This document shows, one piece after another, positions 31,901 to 43,464 of a stretch of DNA of 64,000 nt (position 1 is the stretch's first letter; the number at the start of each line of letters is the position of its first letter). A program made the translations under genes and the position numbers. The stretch is from Anaeramoeba ignava (lineage: Eukaryota > Metamonada > Anaeramoebidae). Location: positions 62,001 through 126,000 of the forward strand of contig JAPDFW010000109.1 of NCBI GenBank assembly GCA_028826165.1, written 5' to 3'. Under the pieces are notes generated by a model that saw only the letters and a list, made by a program, of their open reading frames with translations, ran no database searches and had not been told where the DNA came from.

Positions 31901-32085
31901 ATTCTTCACTTATTGATTTTACAATTGAAGATTATTCAGCTAATAAAGTTTCTTCAATTTCTTCAGTTGATTTTTATGAACAAATTGAAATTTCTGCTGA
32001 ATATGAAAGAGTTGTTCTTTTAGATACTGAATCAGAATCAGAATCAGAATCTCAATCAGAATTTGATTCAGAATCAGATGATTAA
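28945..32085 (+). CDS. RhoGEF: DH domain, FYVE-like zinc finger, long KPINKDE repeat tail
   Basis: Exons 28945-29277, 29346-29537, 29607-29795, 29873-29988 and 30091 onward, all GT-AG. The DH (Dbl homology) domain spans exons 1-3: RIRIATKIYKKEKIFQHKLK, then LIHYFIHPFENS, YSKYILNNSQAIKELEEL, and finally KLTPKENPDFQQIENAL. Exons 3-4 encode an eight-cysteine FYVE-like finger: CSVC, CRKC, CKSC and CDNC. The usual RRHHCR motif reads KRYRCRKC, so both histidines are missing and PI3P binding is doubtful. The last exon is low complexity: about 30 copies of an eight-residue KPINKDET/Q unit (24 bases), grading into KKSNKDE, then an acidic SESESESQSE end. The repeat region switches frame several times (near 30575, 31075, 31190 and 31212-31240), so the full-length product is uncertain. 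DH domains activate Rho GTPases. Confidence 0.75.
30350..31470 (+). repeat. 24-base coding repeat (KPINKDE units)
   Basis: Tandem 24-base units of the form AAACCAATTAATAAAGATGA encode KPINKDET or KPINKDEQ, later shortened to 18-21 base units encoding KKSNKDE and KKINKDE. Two of the three frames are free of stops (the second reads NQLIKMKQ), while the third has TAATAA in every unit. Single-base changes in the A runs move the main frame several times. Confidence 0.85.
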
Positions 32086-32292
32086 GAAAATTCAATTTTA
32101 AATTCAAAAAGAAAAGAAAAGAAATCTTTTTTTTTTAACAATTTTGTTATTTTCTTTTTTCTTCAAAGTTTAATAATTAAATTTTAATTTTTAATTTTAA
32201 TTTTTAATTTTGAATTTTAATTTTGAATTTATTCCTTTCTGAAATTTTTTTGTTGAAATAAAAAGAAAGAAGAAAACAAACAAATAAATCAA
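32086..32292. other. Convergent intergenic spacer
   Basis: 207 bases between the 3' ends of the DH-FYVE gene (plus) and the Tim23-like gene (minus). It is T-rich with AATTTTTAATTTT runs near 32175-32220 and probably holds both polyadenylation sites. Nothing else is seen. Confidence 0.5.
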
Positions 32293-32841
32293 TCATTTTC
32301 GAGAAGGATTTTGTTGATGAAATTGATTCCAAGATTTCTTAGAAAAATCAATAGAAGAATGATAAAATTTATTTAATTCACCAGGAATATCATCCCAGTC
32401 AATTGTATCTTTTTTAGCAACAACCAAACCAATTCCACTTCCGAAAGCAAGACCAAGAAGTTTAGAAGAAAAAGATTTTGAAGTTAAAGTTTGGTATAAA
32501 AGACCAGTTCCAGCACCTGCCAAGACATGATTGATTTCATCATCATTTTCTCTTATTTGTTTAATTGAATTTTTCATTAAACAATAAGAAATTGAGAGCA
32601 TCCCTAATTTTTGTCCATAATCCATACTTGATAACCATACTTTCTTCAGGAAATCTTCTCCTTTCATTTCTGGTAATATAATTGTTTGTCTTGTTCCTTC
32701 TAAAAATCCTATTCCTAATCCTATTAAATAACTTTTTCCTATCATTTCAAAATCATTATGAAAATTGGATTTTTGAATTTTTTCATAAAATGAAATTGTT
32801 TTCTCTTTTGCAATTTGAAAAAACTTTTCAATTTGATCCAT
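32293..32841 (-). CDS. Tim17/Tim22/Tim23-family protein, Tim23-like
   Basis: A single-exon gene of 182 residues. The central part shows the glycine-spaced membrane segments of the Tim17/22/23 family: GKSYLIGLGIGFLEGTR (about 33-50), then a loop, YGQKLGMLSISYCLMKNSI, NDDEINHVLAGAGTGLLYQT (about 100-119) and LLGLAFGSGIGLVVAKK. The DDxxNxxxAGxxTGxL pattern before the third helix is characteristic. These proteins form protein-import channels of the mitochondrial inner membrane, or of a reduced mitochondrion such as a hydrogenosome. The N-terminal 30 residues are amphipathic. The C-terminus is short and basic (QQNPSRK). Assigning it to Tim23 and not Tim17 or Tim22 is tentative. Confidence 0.75.
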   Translation of the reverse strand: MDQIEKFFQIAKEKTISFYEKIQKSNFHNDFEMIGKSYLIGLGIGFLEGTRQTIILPEMKGEDFLKKVWLSSMDYGQKLGMLSISYCLMKNSIKQIRENDDEINHVLAGAGTGLLYQTLTSKSFSSKLLGLAFGSGIGLVVAKKDTIDWDDIPGELNKFYHSSIDFSKKSWNQFHQQNPSRK

Positions 32842-33097
32842 AAAATTTAAAAAAAATTTTTTAATAATTTAATAATTAAAAGAAAGAATGAAAAAGAAGA
32901 AAAAAAAAAATGAAAAATAAAAAGGAGAAAAAATAATTTATTTTAAATTTAAATTATTACTAATTATTTTTAAAATTAACATAATTTCATCAAAAAAAAA
33001 AACTTTTTTTTTAATTAAAAAATTTTTTTTTTTTTTCTTTTTTTATTTTTTTTTTTTTTTTATTTTCTTTTTTTTAATTATCAATTTAAATTATTAA
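32842..33097. promoter_or_regulatory. Divergent intergenic region, poly-T and poly-A tracts
   Basis: 256 bases between the start codons of the Tim23-like gene (minus) and the large CH-domain gene (plus). It consists of an A-rich half next to the minus gene and long T tracts (33000-33075) next to the plus gene, the same homopolymer flanking seen before most ATGs in this window. It presumably holds both promoters, and no specific motif can be named. Confidence 0.5.
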
Positions 33098-36000
33098 ATG
33101 TCAATCCATCAAAAAGAACAAATTAAACAACATGAAAAATTACAAGAGTTGTTAATGTCAATTGAAAAAAATATTTCTGAAAAAACAAACTATGAGATCA
33201 AAAACTCAGCATTTATTTTTCTTCTTCAAGTTTGTGATCAAGAAACTCGTTCATTTTTTTCTTCACCTCGTTTTCAAAAAAACAAATTCCAAATTGAAAT
33301 TGAAACTTTTTTATGTGAAAAAATTGGTTCTGATTTATTGACTTATTTAAGTGATTATTTTAATTCAAAAAATTCTGAATTTGAAATACAAATTTATGCA
33401 CGAATTCAAACTTTGAAAAAACGAATAAATTCTTTTATTAATTTTGAATTAAAGGGGAAAAATTTACAAAATAAAAATAATTTACAATCACCTCAACTTT
33501 TAAGAAAATCTTCTCAAAATAGAATAAATCAAATGCAATTCCCAAAAACTAAAACTACTCAATTAATTAATGAAAAATCAGATTCTTTACATAATTCTAA
33601 TTCTCCAATAGAAAATCAACAAAAATCTAATCAAAATCAACTTGAAAAACATTCAGAAATTCGTAATTTTAAAAATTCATTTTCAAGACCTTTAAAAAGA
33701 ATAAGACAACCATCAATTTCAATAAAAAGAACAAAACCACAAAATGTTGAAAGTCCTATTCATCAACAATTTCAAAAACCGTATTCAATGACAAAATCTC
33801 CAAATACAAATACAAATATAAATACAAATACAAATACAAATACAAATACAAATACAAATACAAATATAAACACAAATACAAATACAAAATCAAGATTTCT
33901 AAATGCAAATCAATTTCCAAAACCAAAATCTCCAATTAAAAATAAAAATGAAAAACAGAGATTTCCAAATCAAAACAAATTTCCAAAACCAAAATCTCCT
34001 ATTCAAAATCAAAATCAAAATCAAAATCAAAATCAAAATCAAAATATAAATGAAATTAAAAATCAAATTGGAAATAAAATTGAAAATCAAAATGAAAATC
34101 AAAATCAAAATCAAAATCAAAATGAAAATGAAATTCAAAATCAAAATCAAAATCAAAATCAAATCAAAATGAAAATCAAAATCAAAATCAAAATCAAATT
34201 GGAAATAAAATTCAAAATGAAAATGAAAATCAAAATCAAAATGAAAATAAAAATCAAAATCAAATTGGAAATAAAATTCAAAATCAAAATCAAAATGAAA
34301 ATCAAATTCAAAATCAAATTCAAAATCAAATTGAAAATCAAATTGAAAATCAAATTGAAAATCAAATTGAAAATCAAATTGAAAATCAAATTGAAAATCA
34401 AAATCAAAATCAAAATCAAAATGAAAATGAAATTCAAAATGAAATTCAAAATGAAAATAAAAATAAAAATGAATTCTCAAAACCAAAATTTCCAAATAAA
34501 AACAAATTTCCAAAACCAAAATATCCTAATCAAAACCAAAATCAAAATCAAAATCAAAATAAAAATGAATCCTCAAAACCAAAATCAAAATCTCCAAATC
34601 AAAACAAATTTCCAAAACCAAAATCCCCAAACAAAATTCAAATCCAAAATGAATTTCCAAAATCAAAATATCCAAACCAAAATGAATTTTCAAAGATCAA
34701 GTCTCCAATTCAAAATAAATTTCCAAAATTAAAGTCTCCAAACCAAAACAAATTTCCAAAACCAAAATCCCCAAATAAAAACCAAAAATATAAATATAAA
34801 TCAAAATCAAAATCAAAATCAAAATCAAAATCAAAATCAAAATCAAAATCACAATCAAATTCAAATTCAAAATCAAATTCAAAATCAAATTCAAAATCAA
34901 ATTCAAAATCAAAATATAAATGAAAATGAAAATGAAAATGAAAATCAATTTCCAAAATCAAAATCTCCAAATCAAAATGAATTTCCAAAATCAAAATCTC
35001 CAAATCAAAATATAAATGAAAATCAAATTCAAAATCAAAATATAAATGAAAATCAAAATGAAAATGAATTTCCAAAATCAAAACCTCCAAATCAAAATCA
35101 ATTTCCAAAAATTATTCAAACACCAAAACAAAAATTTGAACAAAATATTCCTGATAAAACTCAAAACCCTAATCAAGCAAAAAAACCATTAAATATAAAA
35201 TCAAAATTTTCACAAATTCATGATAAATTTAACAAAAAATTAGATATAAATGAAAATCAAAAATCACAAAAAAAACAATTCCCAAATAAAAATAATACAC
35301 AAATAGATAATATTTCTGATCAAAATAATAAAATTGAAGAAGTACAACCAAATCAAGATATTCAACAACAACCAAAAAACTTACCTAAACTAACTCAAAA
35401 AAACTCAAAATCAAATTTACTTAAAAATCAATTACCTGTTAAACAAAAAAGTGTATTTAAATCGCCCAAAGAAATTATTCAAGAGATGAATAAATCAAAA
35501 TCAAAATCACAATCGGAATCACAATCGGAATCACAATCAGAAATAAATCAACCAAATTTATTATCACAACAAAAAAAATTACCTAATTCATTTCCACAAA
35601 AAATTAATTTTCAAGATGAACAACATCAAGAAAAAGAAAATATTAAAGTTCAAAAAAGCCCAATTTCGCCAAGAAAAACAATTAAAAGTCCCTTTTTGAA
35701 TCAGAAAGAATTTTCTTCTCCAAATCAAGAAAATTTTGATAAATCACAATTTCCACTTTCAAAATCTCCTGTTAAAAATGAATTAAAAAAACAAATAGAT
35801 GTGAAAAGATTTCCTTCGCCTAGAAAACAGATCAATAATGAAAGCACTATTAAAGATCCAATTTATTCACCAAAAAATTTTGAAAATAATAATAATAATA
35901 ATAATTCATTTCCAAAACCACAACAATTTTCTTCTCAACAAAAAGAAATTATTGAAAAATCAATTCCACATTTAAAACATAATATTGAAGAAAATCAATT

Positions 36001-39000
36001 TATTCAAAAACCAATTCCACCTTTAAAACATAATAATGAAGAAAATCAATTTATTGAAAAACCAATTCCACCTTTAAAACATAATAATCAAGAAAATCAA
36101 TTTATTGAAAAACCAATTCCACCTTTAAAACATAATAATCAAGAAAATCAATTTATTGAAAAACCAATTCCACCTTTAAAACATAATAATGAAGAAAATC
36201 AATTTATTCGAAAAACCAATTCCACCTTTAAAACATAATAATGAAGAAAATCAATTTATTGAAAAACCAATTCCACCTCCAAAATATAATGAAGAAAATC
36301 AATTTATTGAAAAACCAATTCCACCTTTAAAACATAATGAAGAAAATCAATTTATTCAAAAACCAATTCCACCTTTAAAACATAATGAAGAAAATCAATT
36401 TATTCAAAAACCAATTCCACCTTTAAAACATAATGAAGAAAATCAATTTATTCAAAAACCAATTCCACCTTTAAAACATATTGAAGAAAATCAATTTATT
36501 CAAAAACCAATTCCACCTTTAAAACATAATAATGAAGAAAATCAATTTATTCAAAAACCAATTCCACCTTTAAAACAAAATATTGAAGAAAATCAATTTA
36601 TTCAAAAACCAATTCCACCTTTAAAACATAATAATCAGGAAAATCAATTTATTCAAAAACCAATTTCACCTTTAAAACAAAATAATCAGGAAAATCAATT
36701 TATTCAAAAACCAATTCCACCTTTAAAACATAATATTGAAGAAAATCAATTTATTCAAAAACCAATTCCACCTTTAAAACAAAATATTGAAGAAAATCAA
36801 TTTATTCAAAAACCAATTCCACCTTTAAAACATAATAATCAGGAAAATCAATTTATTGAAAAACCAATTCCACCTCCAAAATATAATAATGAAGAAAATC
36901 AATTTATTGAAAAACCAATTCCACCTTTAAAACATATTAATCAGGAAAATCAATTTATTCAAAAACCAATTCCACCTTTAAAATATAATAATGAAGAAAA
37001 TCAATTTATTGAAAAACCAATTCCACCTCCAAAATATAATAATCAAGAAAATCAATCATTTATGGATATAAACCAAAATATTGAAGAAAATCAATTATCT
37101 ATGGATACAAATCAATCAAACAAAAAACACAAACACAAAAGAAAACCTATTCCTCTTCCAAAACCATCAAAATATATTCTACAAATAAAACAAAATGAAG
37201 AAAATAATAATAATAATAATCCAATTAAAAATGAAACCAATCAGACAAAAACACAACTACCACCAATTCCAAAATTTCCTGTAGTTAATCAAGAAAAAAT
37301 AGTAAATAAACAAACACTACCAGAAAATAAACTTCAAAAACTACCTAAAATTGGACAAAATATTCAAGAGAACCAACTTCACAACATAAGTCCAAAAAAA
37401 TTACCACCAAAACCACAAGTACCTCCACCAAAACCACAAGTTCCACCTCCAAAAATTAAATCGAATCCAAAATTTGAAACAAATACAAAAGAATCTCCAT
37501 TGAAACAACTACCTAAAATAGCATTACTTCCACCTCCTCCATCAATACTTAAAAAGCAAAATCCATCATTACCCACAACTCCAAAAGAAAACAAAAACAA
37601 AAACAAAGATATCCCACAAAATTTCAAAAATCCAATAAATGAAATGAATTCTCCCAAAAAATTAGGATTCGAAAATCAAGCAGAATTACAACAAGAAAAT
37701 GAAGAAGATTTTGTCAAAGTGTTTCTTCCTGATGGAACTTATCGGACTTTCAAAGTGAATGATATAACAACTGTTCAAGAACTTACTAATATTGTTCTAG
37801 GTAAACTTCAGCATATTGGAGAATTTGCGGATTTTATTCTAATTGAACAAAAAGGAAAAGAAGAAAGATTGCTTAAACCTCAACTTAAAGTGAATTATAT
37901 TCGTTCAAAATGGACTAATGATAATATTGATGATTTTGAGAGATTTGTTTTTATCGACAAAAAGGAAATTATCACAAAAAACATAGTCAAAGCAGAAGAT
38001 AAAATGATAACAAGAATTTACTTTGAAGATGGATCATTTAAAACTGTGCAAATTACAAAAAGAACCAAATCTATTGATCTTGTTAAAGCAATTAGTAAGA
38101 AAATTAGATTGGATAGTTATAATGGATTTGCTCTTTTTGAAAAGATTTTTGTTGCAAATTTTGATGGAATTCCACTTGATAAAACTAACAATCAAATAGA
38201 AATGGAGAATGGGATCCAAGTAAATAATCCACAAAAAGGAATGAAAAACGATCCATTAGGTCTTCGTAAGTCAAGATATTCAAGACTTAATGTTCAATTT
38301 GGAAGAGGAAAATTTCGATACAGACTTTGTGAAAACGATGAAAGACCTTTTGAAATTATTAGTGATTGGGAAAATAATTCTGTTTATGGATTTCTTGTTT
38401 TTAGAGATACAGGACTAGCAGTTCCATCAAGAAAAAGTGTGATGTATAAAGGATTCTATTTATCTGAAGAGAAAATTAATATTATAAAGAAAGAAGAAGA
38501 ACAAGAACAAGAACAAAAACAAAAACAAAAACAAAAAATGATGAAAAATCAACAAGAAGAAAATTTGAAAACAAATGAAAATTCAAATGAAAATCAAAAT
38601 ACAAATCAAAATATGAATACAAATCAAAATATGAATACAAATGAGAATATAACTTTAAAACCCACTAATTTAAATGCTAAACCTCAACATATTGTGTTTT
38701 CTATTGATGGAGATTATACTGGAGTTGTTGAATATCTTTCTGATGAGAAAACCAATTTATGGGTTAAAGCGTTTTTATCTTTACAAGAAAATCGAATTTA
38801 TTTATTTTTAGATTTCAATTCTTTGAATCCGACTGAAACTATTTCATTAATTAATGCACAACTTAATGCGAATCGAGACAAATTGTTTTCATATAATAAA
38901 AAATATGTATTTTCTGTAACAACACTTGAAGGAGAAGTTTATTGTTTTTCATGTTCTTCATTGAAAGAAGTACTTGGATGGAAAAGGTAAAAATAATTTT

Positions 39001-39822
39001 TAATTTTAATTTTAATTTTAATTTTAATTTTAATTTTAATTTTAATTAATATTTAGAAATGTTCAAAATAAAATACGTAAAATTGGAACATCATCAATAG
39101 CATTATCACAACCAAATATTAGAAATCAAATGAAAAGAGAAGCATATATTCGAGAAAAACTACAAGAAAAAGTATATAAAAATTGGATCAATCATCACTT
39201 ACGAAACGGAGGATATAAAGAATTAATAATAAAAGATATTTGCAAAGATTTAAGCGATGGAATTGTATTATGCCGATTAGCAGAAATAATAACACAAAAA
39301 ACACTGAGAATTCATTTAAAACCAACAACAATAATGAAAAAATTAGAGAATTTATCAACTTTTATAAATTTTATTCAACAAGAAGAAGTAAAACTTATGT
39401 TTGTTTCTGCAGAAGATATTCTTGATGGAAAAAAACAAAATATTATGTCTTTAATTTGGGCTCTTATTTACCAACTTGAAAATAAAAGTGAATCACGAGG
39501 TGATTTGCTAAAATGGGTCAGAGAAACTTTGAAAACAGTTAATATTGGAGACCAAAGAATTGATAATTTTGATACTTGTTTTCAATCTGGAATCATTTTT
39601 AATGCTTTACTTTATTCAAAAAACAAAAATTTAATTCATCCTAAAAATTTAAGTTTAAATCAAAAGGATTTTTTTGATAACTTGAAAATTGCTTTTGAAA
39701 ATGCTAAGAATTTTTTCCAAATTGAAAATATTTTGGAACCTAATGATTTAATTGATTCTCCTGATGAACATTCAATTATGACTTTTTGCTTTTTATTGAA
39801 AAAAGCTTTTCAGAATTTTTAA
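33098..39822 (+). CDS. Large scaffold: Asn/Gln and SH3-ligand repeats, two RA/ubiquitin-like domains, PH, tandem CH
   Basis: The gene begins MSIHQKEQIKQHEKLQELLM with about 115 residues of helical sequence I do not recognise, then Asn/Gln/Pro/Lys-rich DNA to 35.5 kb. About 21 copies of ENQFIQKPIPPLKHNN follow (35985-37060), then a PPPKPQVPPPK linker. After this come two ubiquitin-fold or RA-like units (VKVFLPDGTYRTFKV at 37.7 kb; TRIYFEDGSFKTVQI at 38.0 kb), a segment with RLCENDERPFEII, and a PH-like domain (DYTGVVEYLSDEKTNLWVKA to EVLGWKRNVQNKI). The PH domain is interrupted by a 70-base intron (38987-39056). Two calponin-homology domains end the protein (YKNWINHHLRNGG to ALIYQLENK; LLKWVRETLKTVN to FCFLLKKAFQNF), an actin-binding arrangement. 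The frame breaks at about 34160 (minus one), 34785 (plus one) and 36210 (an inserted C), so the continuous protein is inferred. The repeats suggest an SH3-binding actin scaffold. Confidence 0.72.
33800..35080 (+). repeat. Asn/Gln-encoding AATCAA repeat within CDS
   Basis: Coding hexamers AATCAA, AATGAA and ACAAAT encode NQ, NE and TN runs, interleaved with FPKPKSPNQN-type blocks. In the frame shifted by one the same DNA reads IKIKMK, and two single-base changes (about 34160 and 34785) cause the reading frame to pass through that register. Antisense open frames (FDFDF, ILILI) are artefacts. Confidence 0.85.
35985..37060 (+). repeat. Tandem proline-rich coding repeat, PIPPLK units
   Basis: About 21 units of 45-51 bases encode ENQF(I)(Q/E)KPIPPLKHN(N/I)(E/Q) with very little drift, implying recent expansion or active homogenisation. 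Each unit contains PIPPLK, a fit to the class II SH3-ligand consensus P-x-x-P-x-(K/R). Variants include PPPKY. One inserted C near 36210 (TATTCGAAAAACC against TATTGAAAAACC) breaks the frame within the array. Confidence 0.88.
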
Positions 39823-40069
39823 TTCTTAATCTTTTTTTGAAATCTTTTTTTGAAATCTTTTTTTGAAAATTTTCCCTAATTTTTTTTTTGTGAATTATTT
39901 TCTTTCATTCTTTCATTCTTATTCTGTTTCTTGTTTGTGATTTTCTTTTGAAGAAGGAAAAAAAATTTTTTTTTTTAATGTTTTTCTTTTTAAAAATAAA
40001 AAAAATTAAAAAAAATTATTTTAATTTTAATTTTTTCATTTTTTTCTTTTTCTGTTTTATTTTTTTGAT
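39823..40069. other. Intergenic spacer before DnaJ gene
   Basis: 247 bases between two plus-strand genes. A 12-base TTTTTTGAAATC unit is repeated three times just after the upstream stop codon (39831-39865), and T tracts precede the DnaJ start codon. No gene is seen. Confidence 0.5.
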
Positions 40070-43000
40070 ATGTCAGTTAAAGAAACAGAATATTATGATA
40101 TTTTAGGAGTTTTACCAAATGCTTCTGATGTAAAAAAAATAATAAAAATAATAAATAATAAAAAATAAAAAAATAAAAATTTTATTTATATTTTAGGATG
40201 AAATTAAAAAAGCATATAGAATTTTGGCTTTAAAATATCATCCAGATAGAAATCCTGATGGAGCTGAAAAAGTAATTAATTTAAAATTATTTAATAAAAA
40301 ACAAACAAAAAAAAAAAGATTTAATTTAAAATAACATTTTTTTTTGTTTAGTTTACACAAATTACTGAAGCTTATAATATTCTAAGTGATCCAACTAAAA
40401 AAAAGGAATATGATACTTATGGAAAAAAAGGAAAACAAACGTTTTCTTTTTGGGGTTTGTTTTCTTTTTAAATTTTAAATTCATTTTGAATTTATTTTGA
40501 AGAATGAAACTTATTTTTTTTTTAGATAGTGAAAAATCAGAAAGAGGAGAAGATAGTATTAGAAAAATTTCTGTTTCTTTGGAAAATCTTTATAATGGGA
40601 AAAAATTGAATGTAGAAGTTAAAAGAGATATAGTTTGTCCTGAATGTAATGGGTAAAAAAGGAGAACAAATTTAAATTCTAACTAAAATTAAAATGAAAT
40701 AAATTAACATGAAATGAAATGAAATGAAATAAAATAAAAATTAACATGAAATAAATTAAAATGAAATAAATTAACATGAAATAAATTAAAATGAAATTAA
40801 AATGAAATAAATCAAAATGAAATAAAATTAAAATGAAATAAATTAAAATGAAATAAAATGAAATCAATAAGAAATAAATTAACATGAAATAAAATGAAAT
40901 TAACATGAAATGAAATAAAATAAAAAATGAAATAAATTAAAATTAACATAAAATAAATTAAAATGAAATAAAAAATGAAATAAAAATAAAATGAAATAAA
41001 ATGAAATAAAATGAAATAAATTAACATGAAATTAAAATGAAATAAATTAAAATGAAATAAATTAAAATGAAATAAAATTAAAATGAAATAAAATGAAATG
41101 AAATAAAATGAAATAAAAATAAAATGAAATAAAATAAATTAAAATGAAATAAATCAAATTAAAATGAAATTTAATCAAAATGAAATGAAATTAAAATAAA
41201 ATGAAATAAATCAAATTAAAATGAAATGAAATAAATTAAAATGAAATAAAATTAAAATGAAATAAATTAACATGAAATAAAATGAAATAAATTAAAATGA
41301 AATAAATTAAAATGAAATAAATTAAAATGAAATGAAATGAAATAAATTAAATCAAAATGAAATAAATTAAAAAGAAATAAAAATTAAAATGAAATAAATC
41401 AAAATGAAATAAATTAAAATGAAATAAAATGAAATGAAATAAAACGAAATTAATTAACATGAAATAATAAATTAAAATGAAATAAAATAAATTAAAATGA
41501 AATAAAATAAAATGAAATAAAATAAATCAAAATGAAATAAATTAAAATGAAATAAATCAAAATGAAATAAAAATGAAATGAAATAAAATAATAAAAAATT
41601 CAAATTAACTTTTTAGACAAGGTTCAGCTTTTGCAGGAGCTGTTATAAAATGTGAACAATGTAAAGGACATGGATCTATTATATATCTTCGAAGAGTGGG
41701 ATTTGGATTAGTCGAACAAATTCAACAACAATGTTCAACTTGTGGAGGAACTGGTGAAATTATTGCAGATGGATTAAAATGCAAAACATGCAATGCAAAA
41801 AAAATTACTACAGAATCAAAGATATTAGAAGCTTTTATTGAAAAAGGAATGAAAGATGGTGATAAAATTGTTTTTCATGGTGAAGGAGATCAAAAAGTAT
41901 TATATTAAATTAAATGACATTATATTATATTTATTCCTTTTTTTTCATTTTTAAACATTATTAAATTAAAAATATATCAAGTTAAAAATTAAAAATATAT
42001 CAAGTTAAAAATTAAAAATATCAAGTTAAAAGTTAAAAATTAAAATATATCAAGTTAAAAATAAAAATATATCAAGTTAAAAAATTTCAAGTTAAAAATT
42101 AAAAATGTCAAGTTAAAAATTAAAAATGTCAAGTTAAAAATATCAAGTTAAAAATAAAAAAGTATCAAGTTAAAAATTAAAAATGTCAAGTTAAAAAAAT
42201 ATCAAATTAAAATATCAAGTTAAAAATTAAAAATATATTAAGTTAAAAATTAAAATATATCAAGTTAAAAATATCAAGTTAAAAAAATATCAAGTTAAAA
42301 ATTAAAATATATCAAGTTAAAAAAATATCAAGTTAAAAAAATATCAAGTTAAAAATTAAAATATATCAAATTAAAAATATATCAAGTTAAAAAAATATCA
42401 AGTTAAAAATTAAAAAAATATCAAATAATATTTCATTTTAAATTAAAAGCCAGGAGTTTATCCAGGAGATTTTATTCTTATAATTCAAGAAGAAAAACAT
42501 CAAGTATTTGAAAGAAGAGGTGTTGATTTATTTATGAAACATAAAATGAATTTAACGGATGCGCTTTGTGAATTTGAATTTGAAGTTGAGCATCTTGATG
42601 GATCAAAAATTCTTATAAAATCTGCAAAAGGTCAAGTTGTTAAACCAGGAGAAGTTCTTGGAGTTGAAGGAAAAGGAATGCCTTATAGAGAGAAAAATTA
42701 TCAATTTGGTAATTTGTTTATCAAGTTTAATGTCAAGTTTCCTGAAAAAGGATTTTTAAATGAAGAAAAAATGAAAGTAAATTAAAATTAAAATTAAAAA
42801 TAAAATTAAAATTAAAATCAAAATTAAAATTAAAAATTAAAATTAAAATTAAAATTAAAATTAAAATTAAAATTAATATTAAAATTAAAATTAAAATTAA
42901 AATTAAAATTAAAATTAAAATTAAAATTAAAATTAAAATTAAAATTAAAATTAAAATTAAAATTAAAATTAAAATTAAAATTAAAATTAAAATTAAAATT

Positions 43001-43410
43001 AAAATTAAAAATTAAAATTTAAATCAAGTTAAAAATTAAAATTAAAAATAAAATTAAAATTAAAATTAAAATTAAAATTAAAATTAAAATTAAAAATTAA
43101 ATAGTTACTTGGAGGAGCAATTAAATTAACTAAATCAATAGAACTTATTCATCATGAAAATGAAAATGAAAATGAAAAAGAAAAAGAAAAACAAATTAAA
43201 ATTAAAAAAGAAAAACAAAATGAAAACGAAAATGAAAATGAAAATGATGGAGTTGAATTTTTTACAGCAACTGAAATTGAAGAAGAAAAACAAGAAAATC
43301 AATATGGAAATTCCAATGAACGATTTCAATTTATTTATGATGATTCAAATGATCAATATGGTTATAGTGCAGAAGATTCACATCCTGGAATTTCTTGTGG
43401 ACAAATGTGA
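40070..43410 (+). CDS. Type I DnaJ/Hsp40 co-chaperone with CaaX box (7 exons)
   Basis: Exons 40070-40129, 40197-40271, 40352-40454, 40526-40652, 41617-41896, 42450-42776 and 43105-43410 sum to 1278 bases in phase, giving 425 residues. Order: J domain ([14 protein letters not shown] at the start, HPD at 35-37), a very short linker (TFSFWDSEKSE) in place of the usual Gly/Phe region, the cysteine-rich zinc domain ([32 protein letters not shown]), and the client-binding domains ([25 protein letters not shown]-like [27 protein letters not shown]). An acidic Glu/Asn/Lys tail ends in CGQM, a CaaX box. This matches the farnesylated cytosolic DNAJA/Ydj1 subfamily, which stimulates Hsp70. The fourth zinc motif has Ala where Gly is usual. 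Three small introns (67, 80 and 71 bases) contrast with three repeat-filled ones (964, 553 and 328 bases). Confidence 0.93.
40653..41616 (+). repeat. AAAATGAAATAAATT array in DnaJ intron 4
   Basis: A 964-base intron of loosely tandem AAAATGAAATAAATTAA units with AACATGAAAT variants. Almost no AG or GT dinucleotides occur in the sense strand between the donor (GGTAAAAAAGGAG) and the acceptor (CTTTTTAG). It splits the first zinc motif CNG from QG. Confidence 0.9.
41897..42449 (+). repeat. ATATCAAGTTAAAAATTAAA array in DnaJ intron 5
   Basis: A 553-base intron of variable 13-25 base units with the constant core TCAAGTTAAAAA, over 25 copies. Unlike the other expanded introns, the sense-strand unit contains AAG and AGT, so the intron is full of decoy AG sites ahead of the true acceptor AATTAAAAG at 42448-42449. 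Confidence 0.9.
42777..43104 (+). repeat. AAAATT hexamer array in DnaJ intron 6
   Basis: A 328-base intron, almost pure AAAATT hexamers (AAATTA register), running from the donor after KMK to the acceptor TTAAATAG. A single ATCAAGTTAAAAATT unit like those of intron 5 occurs near 43024. Confidence 0.9.
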
Positions 43411-43430
43411 ATCAAAGAAATCATTTATTC

Positions 43431-43464
<34 letters not shown>

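Noticed and set aside
33899-35108. Minus-strand frames of FDFDF/ILILI repeats
   Set aside because: They are shadows of the Asn/Gln coding repeat in the scaffold gene.
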